From assembly GCA_023269615.1 (NCBI GenBank), contig JAHFSY010000013.1:1-64000 (forward strand): a stretch of DNA of 64,000 nt, read 5' to 3'. The translations under genes and the position numbers were made by a program. The notes beneath the pieces were generated by a model. It was not told the DNA's origin and did not search any database. It worked only from the letters and a program-made list of their open reading frames with translations. Below, piece by piece: positions 16,399 through 24,685 of the stretch (its first letter is position 1; the number at the start of each line of letters is the position of its first letter). The stretch comes from Verrucomicrobiota bacterium (GTDB lineage: Bacteria > Verrucomicrobiota > Verrucomicrobiia > JABWAM01).

Positions 16399-17055
16399 TC
16401 AAGGTTGGTCCCCGACAGCAGAATTCCGTTTGTGATGCGAATCCGAATGACATTCAAACCAGCGAAGCGCTTCCTTGTATGCAACGGGGGTGTTGCAGTC
16501 CCATCGCAGCCAGTCTGGTTCGCATGGGAGGCGATGGACGGAAGCAACGTGCTCGTTCAGCAATTCCCGCAAACCCAGCGCCTCCTCGTTCAAATGCGTG
16601 AGCCGCTCGCGCAGGATGTTCTTGAGAACGATGGGATGCCCACGCCGCCTTCCATTTTCCGGCACGATGATGGGTTCGGCGCGTTGAACCGCGCTCTCGC
16701 GCAGCAAACGATAAAGTGCAGGCGGTCGCGGCTGATCCACAGCAGTCAACATGATGGAATGCACGCGCTCAGGAAGAGCCTGCGCGCCTGTAGCAAGGGA
16801 GGTCGTTTTTCCCTCCGACGCCCGGGAATTCAGAACCAGGGTGGCAACACACAGGCGTCCGATCCAATCTTGATGATTATGTGGGCCGAGGACAACAACG
16901 GGCTTCCATCCATTTTGCGAAAGTGACTCCGCCATCCATTCGAGCAAAGTCTTTCCGTGCAACCAGGGCAGAGAGGCCTTGTCCTGCCCCATGCGTTGGG
17001 ACGCGCCGGCGGCCAGGATGATGGCGACGAAGTTCTCGTTGTTGGAGGGTTTCAT
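16399..17055 (-). CDS. mocA: MobA-like nucleotidyltransferase, probable molybdenum cofactor cytidylyltransferase
   Basis: 218 residues from ATG 17055 (an upstream in-frame start adds 13 residues without support). The nucleotide-binding loop is FVAIILAAGASQRMGQDKA, the LAAGxSxRMGxxK signature of the MobA/MocA family. SIMLTAVDQPRPP matches the usual LxDxP metal site with V in one position. RRRGHPIVL matches the GxPxxf motif. MocA attaches CMP to molybdopterin to make the cytosine dinucleotide form used by xanthine dehydrogenase-family enzymes. Its place beside xdhC and opposite the molybdenum hydroxylase genes supports that role. Confidence 0.85.
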   Translation of the reverse strand: MKPSNNENFVAIILAAGASQRMGQDKASLPWLHGKTLLEWMAESLSQNGWKPVVVLGPHNHQDWIGRLCVATLVLNSRASEGKTTSLATGAQALPERVHSIMLTAVDQPRPPALYRLLRESAVQRAEPIIVPENGRRRGHPIVLKNILRERLTHLNEEALGLRELLNEHVASVHRLPCEPDWLRWDCNTPVAYKEALRWFECHSDSHHKRNSAVGDQP

Positions 17056-17089
17056 TTTACTGCCATCGTCAAGAAACGACGGGGGAGTA

Positions 17090-17154
17090 ACCACGGATGG
17101 GCACGGATGGGCACGGATGAATTCTTATCCGTGTACATCCGTGTAATCCGTGGT
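17090..17154. repeat. Inverted cluster of CACGGAT heptamers
   Basis: The left arm carries three CACGGAT units (ACCACGGAT, GCACGGAT, GCACGGAT) and the right arm three ATCCGTG units, ending ATCCGTGGT, with a short AT-rich centre. It lies between xdhC and mocA, which point the same way. The same heptamer family occurs at 11215-11360 and 26709-26738. Confidence 0.6.
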
Positions 17155-17163
17155 TCAAATTCT

Positions 17164-18168
17164 TCATCTGGCTGCGCGCTGGGCTGATTCCCGATCCCGC
17201 CGCATGATCTGAATCATCTCCGCGGCGATGCTCACCGCGATCTCCGCCGGGGTTTCCGCGCCGATTTCAATTCCGATGGGAGCATGCAGAATATCTTCCG
17301 GCCATGTCGTCCCGTTCGAAGCGCTCTGCGCGGCGATCACGGTGGCCACACGCCTTTGACTCCCCAGCAGGCCCACGTAGTCCAAGTCGGGGATTTGCTT
17401 CAGTGCATTCAACGCCTCCACGTCTTGCGGAAAGCCACGCGTGACAAGTGCCGCAAAACGGGCGCCCTCCCATTTGCGAAGCGGCTCGAGCGCCGCCGCA
17501 AGCGTGAATTCGAGCGCGCAACCCGCGGGGAATGCGGACGGCACAAGCCATTCCGCGCGGGCATCCTGGACGGACACCTCAAAATCGAGTTCACGTGCCA
17601 GTCGGGCCAGCGCCCTTCCGATATGTCCGGCTCCCACGATGAGGAGACGGGGCGACGGCTCGATGATTTCCGCAAAGGAATCTTTCGAAATGACGGCGTT
17701 GTCCGGTGAATTCAACGTAATGGGAATTTCCCCTTCGCGCCGCGTGGAAAGGACGACGCGCTTTCCCGCCCGGAGCGATTCTTCCAGCGAACGGACTGGC
17801 GCCATGGCGTTCTTCCTGTCGAGACGCGCGATCCAGATCGTCATCGTTCCGCCGCACACGCCATCGCGGACATCCCCCGGTTTGCCGTGAAGATCGGCGT
17901 TAAAAATTCTCGAACGCCCGTCGGCCAGTGTTTCACGGGCCAGTTCCATGACACGCGATTCCGTGACGCCACCGCCCACGGATCCCCATGATTCACCGGC
18001 GGTTGTTAAAAACTGGCGTGCCCCGGCAATGCGTGGGGTGGACCCTTCAGCCGACACGACAGTCATGAGGGCGATCGGACCTTGGGCGAGCGATTCACTC
18101 AATCGGCGGAAAAATCCGCCTTGCGTTGCCATGGCTGTCATGCGTGCAGGATAAACTTTCAGGGTCAT
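17164..18168 (-). CDS. xdhC: XdhC-family molybdenum cofactor insertion/maturation factor
   Basis: 334 residues from ATG 18168. The N-terminal domain contains SAEGSTPRIAGARQFL and WGSVGGGVTESRV, the XdhC/CoxI signature, although the usual CVGGG Cys is Ser here. The C-terminal Rossmann domain has PRLLIVGAGHIGRALARLA and DYVGLLGSQRRV. XdhC proteins bind the molybdenum cofactor, protect its sulfurated form and hand it to apo-xanthine dehydrogenase. It is transcribed away from the two hydroxylase genes and toward mocA, so cofactor maturation and enzyme genes flank one intergenic region. Confidence 0.9.
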   Translation of the reverse strand: MTLKVYPARMTAMATQGGFFRRLSESLAQGPIALMTVVSAEGSTPRIAGARQFLTTAGESWGSVGGGVTESRVMELARETLADGRSRIFNADLHGKPGDVRDGVCGGTMTIWIARLDRKNAMAPVRSLEESLRAGKRVVLSTRREGEIPITLNSPDNAVISKDSFAEIIEPSPRLLIVGAGHIGRALARLARELDFEVSVQDARAEWLVPSAFPAGCALEFTLAAALEPLRKWEGARFAALVTRGFPQDVEALNALKQIPDLDYVGLLGSQRRVATVIAAQSASNGTTWPEDILHAPIGIEIGAETPAEIAVSIAAEMIQIMRRDRESAQRAAR

Positions 18169-18207
18169 CAATCAAGCGTCCTCCGGAGTCGCCCCTTCGA
18201 TTCGCAT

Positions 18208-18236
18208 CCCGGTCGCCGCTGTCAGCGGCGACCGGG
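18208..18236. repeat. Perfect 13-bp hairpin of the GGTCGCCGCT repeat family
   Basis: CCCGGTCGCCGCT and its inverse flank a 3-base loop between the divergent xdhC and FAD-subunit genes. The core matches the palindromes at 24576-24655 and 31889-31950. Confidence 0.55.
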
Positions 18237-18348
18237 GGGAAGTCAACTTCTTGTCGTGCACCCCCCGCACTCCATATCAGACCGAATCAGCTTGGCATTT
18301 TCCGATCTTGCATCACACTCGACCGTTGCGATTTCCCGGAAAAACATC

Positions 18349-19167
18349 ATGGACCTGAATACCATCACCGAAGTACGACGGCCTTCCAAGGCGGATGAAG
18401 TCAAAAAATGGGAAATGGGGTTCGCCTGGCTCGCAGGCGGCACGTGGCTTTTTTCCGAGCCGCAGGTCAACACGCACACGCTCATTGATCTTGAGACGCT
18501 TCACTGGCCCTCGCTCACCGCATCCGCCGAGGGGCTCGAAATCGCCGCGACGTGCAAGGTGGTTGAACTCGACAAATTCACCGCGCCTCGCGAGTGGACC
18601 TCCGCCCCCCTCTTCAGCGAGTGCTGCCACTCCTTTCTCGCATCGTTCAAGATCTGGAACGAGGCGACGGTCGGCGGCAATCTCGTGATGTCGCTTCCCG
18701 CAGGCCCGATGATTTCACTCACGTCCGCACTGGAGGGAGTCTGTACGCTCTGGCCGCGTAACGGTGAACCACGGAAAATGCCGGTGGTGGATTTCATCAC
18801 GGGCAATCACAAGAACGCCCTCGCTCCAGGTGAACTTCTCCGATCCATTTTTCTCCCCGCAGGCGCGCTGAAGAAAACGTATGCGTTCCGACGGTTCACG
18901 CTCACGCACCTGGGCCGCTCCGAAGTCCTCATCATCGGCACCCGCTGCCCGACCACGAAGGAAATCCTGCTGACCATCACGGCGTCCACGCTCCGCCCCA
19001 TCCAGCTTCGCTTCCAGTCGTCGCCAACCGCTGAAGTGGTGAAATCCGCCATCGAGAAAGCCGCGCCCATCGAACTCTACCTCGAAGACACCCACGGATC
19101 GCCAGCCCACCGCCAGCATCTCACTTATTATTTCGCCGAACAAATCCGACGGGAGCTGACCGCCTGA
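18349..19167 (+). CDS. Molybdenum hydroxylase FAD-binding subunit
   Basis: 272 residues from ATG 18349. The N-terminus is MDLNTITEVRRPSKADEV, followed by FAWLAGGTWLFSEP, matching the (L)AGGTdL loop of the FAD_binding_5 domain. WNEATVGGNLVMSLPAGPM corresponds to the second FAD loop (tiGGnl), and the CO dehydrogenase FAD C-terminal fold ends the protein with AYAFRRFTLTHLGRSEVLI-type sequence. In the pathway it takes electrons from the [2Fe-2S] clusters of the partner encoded 91 bases downstream. It is separate from the fused partner, so the enzyme would be a two-gene heteromer. Confidence 0.88.
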   Translation: MDLNTITEVRRPSKADEVKKWEMGFAWLAGGTWLFSEPQVNTHTLIDLETLHWPSLTASAEGLEIAATCKVVELDKFTAPREWTSAPLFSECCHSFLASFKIWNEATVGGNLVMSLPAGPMISLTSALEGVCTLWPRNGEPRKMPVVDFITGNHKNALAPGELLRSIFLPAGALKKTYAFRRFTLTHLGRSEVLIIGTRCPTTKEILLTITASTLRPIQLRFQSSPTAEVVKSAIEKAAPIELYLEDTHGSPAHRQHLTYYFAEQIRRELTA

Positions 19168-19171
19168 CCCA

Positions 19172-19231
19172 TGTAGGGCAACGGGCCCCGTTGCCTTCCG
19201 AAAAGACGGCAAGCGGGCCGCTTGCCCTACA
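19172..19231. repeat. REPIN-like inverted pair with GTAG feet
   Basis: The element begins TGTAGGGCAACGGG and ends GCTTGCCCTACA, with two palindromes (GGCAACGG/CCGTTGCC and GGCAAGCGG/CCGCTTGCC) between, in the gap between the two hydroxylase genes. GTAG next to a hairpin is the usual foot of REP sequences mobilised by Y1 REP-associated transposases. Confidence 0.6.
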
Positions 19232-19258
19232 ATTTTCCAGAGAAATCCAACGAATTTT

Positions 19259-21973
19259 ATGAGCTACAAAATCAACGGAAAAACTTTCAACCAGGAGCCC
19301 CGGCCCGGCCAATGCCTTCGCACCTTCGCACGCGACCTCGGATGGTTCGGGGTGAAAAAAGGATGTGACGGCGGGGATTGCGGCGCCTGCACCGTCTGGC
19401 TGGATGGCAAGCCGGTCCACAGCTGCCTCGTCCCGGCTTTCCGGGCCAAAGGCCGCGAGGTGACCACCATCGAGGGACTCGCCTGCAACGGAGTCCTGCA
19501 CCCGATGCAGCAGGCGTTCCTCGACGCCCAGGCGTTCCAATGCGGTTTCTGTGCCGCCGGGATGATCATGACCTCCGCGAGTCTCTCCGATGAGGACAAG
19601 AAGGACCTCGCGTTCCGGCTCAAGGGCAATCTCTGCCGATGCACGGGGTATCACGCAATTGAAGACGCTTTGAATGGTGTCGCTTCCGTCGAGAAGGACG
19701 TTGCCGGGAAAGCGTGTGGCTCCAGCCTGCAGAATCCTTTGGCGCATTCCATCGTGACGGGCACCGCCCGCTACACGGCGGACGTCAAGATGGACGGCAT
19801 GCTCCATCTAAAAGTTCTCCGCTCGCCACACGCCCACGCAAAACTCCTCGCGATCCGCACCGAAAAAGCTGCGGCTGTTCCCGGCGTTCACGCCGTCTTT
19901 ACATGGAAGGATGTTCCGCGTCGTCCCTACACCTCGGCACTGCATGACGACTATCGCGTGGACCCGGACGATACGTACATCCTCGACAACGTGGCCCGCT
20001 TTGTCGGACAACGTATCGCCGCTGTCGCTGCGGAAAGCGAAGGAGCCGCCGAGGAAGCATGCCGCCTTATCGAGGTGGATTACGAAGTTCTCCCCGCGGT
20101 TTTCGACCCCGAGGAAGCCATGCTCCCAGGCGCGCCCATGCTGCACCACAAGGAAGCTGATTCCCGCATCCAGCGTCCTGAAAAAAATGTTTTCGTCCAG
20201 ATCGAAAGCGAATATGGAAACGTCGCGGAAGGATTCAAGCAGGCCGACGTCACGGTCGAACGCACTTTCTTCAGCAACAAGATCCAGCACGCGCATCTGG
20301 AGACGCACATCGCAATCGCATCCAAGAGCGAGGACGGCCGAATCCATGTGCGCACGAGTTCGCAGGCGCCCTTCCAGACGAAGGCCAAGCTCGCCTATCT
20401 TTTCGGCATCTACCCGGAACAGATTCACGTTTACGCAGAACGCGTGGGCGGCGGATTTGGCGGGAAGCAGGAGATGCTCTGCGAAGAATTGTGCGTGCTC
20501 GCCTTGTTGAAAACAGGCCGGCCCGTCAAATGGGAATTCACCCGCGAGGAGGAATTCATCGGCGGCGTTTCCCGTCATCCAATGAAGACGAGCCTCAAGG
20601 TCGGCGCAAAACGTGATGGCACGCTGACCGCGATCGAAATCCGCGTGGTCTCCAACACCGGCGCCTATGGCAACCACGGCGGAGAGACGCTGGGTGCGTC
20701 CCTTGGCCAATCGCTCCAGGTCTATCGCTGCGCGAACATGAAGGGCACCGGCTACGCAGTTTATACGAACATCGTTCCCTCAGGCGCCTTCCGCGGATAT
20801 GGATCGTCCCAGACGGCTTTTGCCATCGAGTCCATCATGGGTGACCTCGCACGCAAACTCGGGATGAATCTCTTTGAATTGCAACGCAAGAACATCGTCG
20901 TCCCCGGCGACACACCGCACAGCATCTGGGAAGGGCCTTCCGATGTGGAGATGGGAAGCTACGGCCTCGATCAATGCATGGATTTTGTCGAGAAGGCTCT
21001 CGCCAGCGGACGCGGTTCGAAGAAACCCGAAGGCAACGAATGGCTCGAGGGAAGAGGCCATGCCATCCACATGCACGATTGCATCCCGCCCACGGAGCAG
21101 AGATCCGAGGCTCACATCAAGTTGCGTGCCGACGGGACCTATTACCTCACCAACGGAGTGACGGAGATGGGGAATGGCACCATCACCTCGATGCGCCAGG
21201 TTGCCGCTTCCATCCTGAACACCACCGCCGGCCGCATCGAAATCACCATCGCTGACACGGATCGGACGGCCTATGACACGGGAACATTTTCCAGCGTGGG
21301 CACCAGCGTCTCGTGCAAGTCCGTCAGCCTGGCTGCGGAGATCCTGCGCGACAACCTCCTCAAGGTCGCAAGCGAATTCACCTCGACGCCCCTTGAAAAA
21401 TGCAGGCTGGTTGACTCTGAAATCCAATGTGGTTCCCGCAAGGTTACGCTCACGGAACTTTTCGCGTCCGTTCCCGATGCGCGCCATCGGCTGGAGGTCA
21501 TGCGCAAAGCCTATGGATCGCCGCGCACCACCTGCTTCAACGTCCACGGATTCCGCATCGCCGTTCATCGCGTCACGGGAGAGATTCGAATCCTGCAGAG
21601 CGTTCACGCCGCCGATGCCGGCACGATCCTCAATCCCATGCAATGCCGCGGCCAGGTCGAGGGCGCGGTCGCGCAGGGGATCGGCGGCAGCCTGTTCGAG
21701 CGCATGGTGTTTGACGCAAACGGAAAGATGATCAACCCCACGTTCCGGAATTACCGCATCTCGGCCTTCGCCGACATTCCGCGCACCGAAATTTTCTTCG
21801 CCGACACCTACGACGCATACGGCCCGCTCGGCGCAAAGTCCGCGGGCGAAACCCCGATCATCCCCGTCGCCCCCGCATTGGGCAACGCGCTGGCGGATGC
21901 AACCGGAGTCCGCTTCGACAGCCTGCCCTTCAGCGCAGACCGCATTTTCGCACAGCTCGCGGAGGCAAAATAG
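19259..21973 (+). CDS. Xanthine dehydrogenase-family oxidoreductase, fused [2Fe-2S] and molybdopterin subunits
   Basis: 904 residues. Residues 1-150 are the two-cluster iron-sulfur part: GCDGGDCGACTVWLDG for the plant-type cluster, then CGFCAAGM and LCRCTGY for the helical cluster. From about 160 comes the aldehyde oxidase/xanthine dehydrogenase a/b hammerhead, then the molybdopterin-binding part, with VGGGFGGKQE, SGAFRGYGSSQ and the C-terminal GAKSAGETPIIP carrying the expected catalytic Glu. Most bacterial relatives encode the small and large parts separately; here they are one chain, with the FAD part separate. There is no Tat signal, so it is cytoplasmic. The substrate is probably a purine or aldehyde; the deaminase nearby favours purines. 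Confidence 0.9.
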   Translation: MSYKINGKTFNQEPRPGQCLRTFARDLGWFGVKKGCDGGDCGACTVWLDGKPVHSCLVPAFRAKGREVTTIEGLACNGVLHPMQQAFLDAQAFQCGFCAAGMIMTSASLSDEDKKDLAFRLKGNLCRCTGYHAIEDALNGVASVEKDVAGKACGSSLQNPLAHSIVTGTARYTADVKMDGMLHLKVLRSPHAHAKLLAIRTEKAAAVPGVHAVFTWKDVPRRPYTSALHDDYRVDPDDTYILDNVARFVGQRIAAVAAESEGAAEEACRLIEVDYEVLPAVFDPEEAMLPGAPMLHHKEADSRIQRPEKNVFVQIESEYGNVAEGFKQADVTVERTFFSNKIQHAHLETHIAIASKSEDGRIHVRTSSQAPFQTKAKLAYLFGIYPEQIHVYAERVGGGFGGKQEMLCEELCVLALLKTGRPVKWEFTREEEFIGGVSRHPMKTSLKVGAKRDGTLTAIEIRVVSNTGAYGNHGGETLGASLGQSLQVYRCANMKGTGYAVYTNIVPSGAFRGYGSSQTAFAIESIMGDLARKLGMNLFELQRKNIVVPGDTPHSIWEGPSDVEMGSYGLDQCMDFVEKALASGRGSKKPEGNEWLEGRGHAIHMHDCIPPTEQRSEAHIKLRADGTYYLTNGVTEMGNGTITSMRQVAASILNTTAGRIEITIADTDRTAYDTGTFSSVGTSVSCKSVSLAAEILRDNLLKVASEFTSTPLEKCRLVDSEIQCGSRKVTLTELFASVPDARHRLEVMRKAYGSPRTTCFNVHGFRIAVHRVTGEIRILQSVHAADAGTILNPMQCRGQVEGAVAQGIGGSLFERMVFDANGKMINPTFRNYRISAFADIPRTEIFFADTYDAYGPLGAKSAGETPIIPVAPALGNALADATGVRFDSLPFSADRIFAQLAEAK

Positions 21974-22627
21974 ATGAGTCCTCCGGAAAAACCGTCGGCC
22001 CCCAACGCCACGGAAGTCATCATCTCACGGATCAAGCCGGGCATGGATGAGCTCTACCGCGAGTGGGCTGTGAGAATCCAGGGTGCCCAGGCGAGCTATC
22101 CCGGTTATCTCGGGGCCTATCTCCAGCCCCCGTCCTCCGCGGATGGTCACTGGACGACATTCATCCATTACGACACCGCCGAACACCTCGAGGCCTGGAT
22201 GAATGCGCCGGAGCGCGCAAAATTGTTGGAAGAATCCAGGGCATTCATCGAGAAAGAAGAACTCTCGCGGCTGGCCACATCCTTTCCGGGCTGGGTGCCG
22301 GTTAATCCCAAGACCGGAAAGGGCCCGCCCGACTGGAAGACGGCGTTGCTCGTCCTGCTCGGCCTCTTTCCGATCGTGATGCTCGAACTGCGTTTTCTCA
22401 GCCCGCTGCTCACATCGCTCAACTCCTCATTTGCGACATTCATCGGCAACACAATCAGCGTGGCGCTCACCAGTTTCGCCACCATGCCGTTGTTCGTCCG
22501 CTGTTTTGGCTGGTGGCTTTTCCCCAAGGATGCCTCTTCCCCGTTTGTCACATTTAAGGGCATCGCCATCCTCATCGTCCTGTTTGCCCTCGAAGTTGCC
22601 TTGCTTTGGCGACTCCTGCCATGGTGA
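21974..22627 (+). CDS. ABM-domain protein with C-terminal membrane helices
   Basis: 217 residues. It begins at once after the hydroxylase stop (TAG then ATG), so co-transcribed. Residues about 10-100 form an antibiotic biosynthesis monooxygenase-type ferredoxin-like fold (EVIISRIKPGMDELYREW...GYLGAYLQPP...FIHYDTAEHLEAWM). Three helices follow near 118-137, 150-170 and 190-215, the last ending RLLPW. This matches the ABM superfamily membrane proteins grouped as COG3224. The ABM fold may cleave or bind a small aromatic; no substrate is known for this branch. Confidence 0.75.
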   Translation: MSPPEKPSAPNATEVIISRIKPGMDELYREWAVRIQGAQASYPGYLGAYLQPPSSADGHWTTFIHYDTAEHLEAWMNAPERAKLLEESRAFIEKEELSRLATSFPGWVPVNPKTGKGPPDWKTALLVLLGLFPIVMLELRFLSPLLTSLNSSFATFIGNTISVALTSFATMPLFVRCFGWWLFPKDASSPFVTFKGIAILIVLFALEVALLWRLLPW

Positions 22628-22651
22628 ATTGTCACTTGACCATTAAAGCAA

Positions 22652-23269
22652 ATGAAACCACACCATAAAATGATCATTGGAGCGGTACTCGCGCTGGCTT
22701 TCATTCTTCCATCCTTGGCCGCGGACAAACCCGCTCCAGAGGTTGCCGGAAAGAAAAAGTCTGATTCGTATGATGAAAAATTCATGAGGCGGGCCATCGA
22801 GATTTCTCGAACCGCAATCGACACGCCGGGAGCGGAACCATTCGGTGCGGTCATCGTCAAGAATGGGGAGATCGTCGGAGAGGGACTCAGCCACGCGCTC
22901 CTTGCCTGGGATGTGACTTCCCACGGCGAGATCGAGGCGATTCGCGACGCGAACCGCCGGCTGGAGCGTCTGGATCTTTCGGACTGTGAAATTTACACGA
23001 CCTGCGAACCATGTCCCATGTGCGTGAGTGTCATCGGCGTCGCTCGATTGGGTAAAATGTATTACGGAGCAAAGCACAAACAGGCGGAGGAAGCCTTTTC
23101 AGTTTTACCTCCGAACAGCCGCCTTTCCGTTAATATCAAAAAACTCGTTGCCGAACAGCAAAGGCCGGTCGATCAACGTCAACTTCCCGCGGAACAGAAA
23201 CTGGCTGCGGAATCTTTTGAAATATTGAAAGCCTGGGCGCTCGAACGTAAAGCGGCGTTGTCGAAATAG
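22652..23269 (+). CDS. Exported nucleoside/guanine deaminase (cytidine deaminase-like fold)
   Basis: 205 residues. The N-terminus is a Sec signal (KMIIGAVLALAFILPSLAADKP), which is odd for a family that is normally cytoplasmic. The zinc site is complete: HGEIEAI supplies His and the catalytic Glu, and CEPCPMC supplies the two Cys. GAVIVKNGEIVGEG and the RRAIEISR start also fit the guanine deaminase / TadA-like branch. Size without the leader (about 180) matches guanine deaminase rather than TadA. With the xanthine dehydrogenase-like genes just upstream, a periplasmic guanine-to-xanthine step is an attractive inference. The C-terminal 50 residues are a Gln-rich helical tail not typical of the family. 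Confidence 0.82.
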   Translation: MKPHHKMIIGAVLALAFILPSLAADKPAPEVAGKKKSDSYDEKFMRRAIEISRTAIDTPGAEPFGAVIVKNGEIVGEGLSHALLAWDVTSHGEIEAIRDANRRLERLDLSDCEIYTTCEPCPMCVSVIGVARLGKMYYGAKHKQAEEAFSVLPPNSRLSVNIKKLVAEQQRPVDQRQLPAEQKLAAESFEILKAWALERKAALSK

Positions 23270-23341
23270 AAAACGACACACCCTTCACGCGCCTCGCAAT
23301 CGTATTTCCCAACTGAGTCGATCAACAATCCAACACAATCT

Positions 23342-24469
23342 ATGAAACCAAAATACCCCCTCTTCGTTGCAGCCGCGTTCGCGCTGGTCTGCGTCCGCCC
23401 CACCCCAGCCGCGGACGAGGTTCCTGATTTTATGAAGGAAGTCGTGATCACCTCCGAGAAAGCGCCGTCCAAGGACAAGCTTGCGGCCCGCAGCATTTAT
23501 CAATTGAACAATTCGATGTTCAACATCTACGACAACTCGCTCGCAATTTATCAGAAGAACATCCGGGCGCGCGTCCCGCTCATCATGGCACTCTTCAGCG
23601 GCAAAGGCGGACGGTTCATTCTCTACCGCCCCGGGCAGGAGCCCCTCGAGGCGCCGTCCGTCCCCCCAATCTACCAGGCTGCCAAATCGGTCGGCCACTG
23701 CGCCATGGCGACCTACGCTTGTGTTGCTCCTTACGTCGCCGATGCCAAAGGCAATCCATCATGGATTCCCCTCATGAAAAGCTATCGCCAGGAAGTGAAG
23801 ATGGCGAAGGAAGGCATCGCCGATCTCGACGTCAAGCCCGAGGAACAGGCCCTCCTGCAAGACACGCTGGGCAAGGTCCTGGCCTTCATGGACACGTGTT
23901 TAAAAAATGGAACCTTCACCTACGCCGACGTGGAAGCCTATGCTCGTGGCGTGGAACCGAATTGTGAAAAACTCATCGCCGTCGCCACCACCGCACAGGT
24001 GGGACATTGGTTCAAGGTGCTCGGCGAATGGAAGAAGCTGCTCGGCAAGGATTGGGACCGCACCTACGCCCTGTCGAATTCGATTTACGTCGCCCGCCAG
24101 AACAACATCCTCTTCAGCATTCTCGTCCAGTTCATGGGCGAGGAAGCCATCAACGATCACCTCATCCTTCTGGAAACCACCGATTTCCAGGCCACCCCCG
24201 ACGACATGATGCAGGCCTTCGCCCGCATCGTCTCCGACCGCGTGCTGGGCAAGGTCTTCTTCAACAACGACCGCCTGATGGATTACGAATTGCTCGGCTT
24301 CGGCGGACGCGCCGCCATCGAAAAAGAAATGGAGAAACTCGGCAAGAAAGCCATCCTCCCCCCGCTCGTCCCCTTCAACAGCACCGCATGGCCCTTCAAG
24401 ACCGATCCCAGCAAAGGCTCGGGCCCGAAATCCTTCGACGATCTCCACGGCGACGGATTGTTAAAGTAG
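23342..24469 (+). CDS. Exported protein of unknown function
   Basis: 375 residues with a signal peptide ending RPTPAADEV. The mature protein is mostly helical, with ARSIYQLNNSMFNIYDNSLAIYQKNI, RFILYRPGQEPLEAPSVPPIYQ and a C-terminal LDYELLGFGGRAAIEKEMEKLG-like section ending SFDDLHGDGLLK. Three Cys are present, but no heme, zinc or catalytic pattern is visible. It lies 72 bases after the exported deaminase and may work with it in the periplasm; this rests on position only. Confidence 0.65.
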   Translation: MKPKYPLFVAAAFALVCVRPTPAADEVPDFMKEVVITSEKAPSKDKLAARSIYQLNNSMFNIYDNSLAIYQKNIRARVPLIMALFSGKGGRFILYRPGQEPLEAPSVPPIYQAAKSVGHCAMATYACVAPYVADAKGNPSWIPLMKSYRQEVKMAKEGIADLDVKPEEQALLQDTLGKVLAFMDTCLKNGTFTYADVEAYARGVEPNCEKLIAVATTAQVGHWFKVLGEWKKLLGKDWDRTYALSNSIYVARQNNILFSILVQFMGEEAINDHLILLETTDFQATPDDMMQAFARIVSDRVLGKVFFNNDRLMDYELLGFGGRAAIEKEMEKLGKKAILPPLVPFNSTAWPFKTDPSKGSGPKSFDDLHGDGLLK

Positions 24470-24572
24470 CCATCCCCCTTGGATTCGCGGATCACCCGGC
24501 CATCGGGTGATCCGCAGTCCTTGTCACCCTGCATTTTTCACCTCCTTGAAAAAAACAACTCTAAAAAAACTT

Positions 24573-24655
24573 GTAGGAGCCGCTGCCAGCGGCGACCGGG
24601 AGCCGGGGTTTTCCCGTATCTCCCCACTCTCCAGATCGCCGCTGACAGCGGCTCC
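24573..24655. repeat. REPIN-like inverted pair (GGAGCCGCTG family)
   Basis: GTAGGAGCCGCTGCCAGCGG at 24573 is followed after about 40 bases by its inverse, 24636-24655 (TCGCCGCTGACAGCGGCTCC). The right copy lacks the CTAC foot. Same family as 31889-31950. Confidence 0.6.
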
Positions 24656-24685
24656 AAAAGCTTGCTGTGATCTGCGGTCCTTCTG

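Noticed and set aside
15436..16926. Long open frame on the plus strand opposite the exported protein and mocA genes
   Set aside because: It lies antisense to two well-supported genes and its product has no coherent domain, only biased composition.
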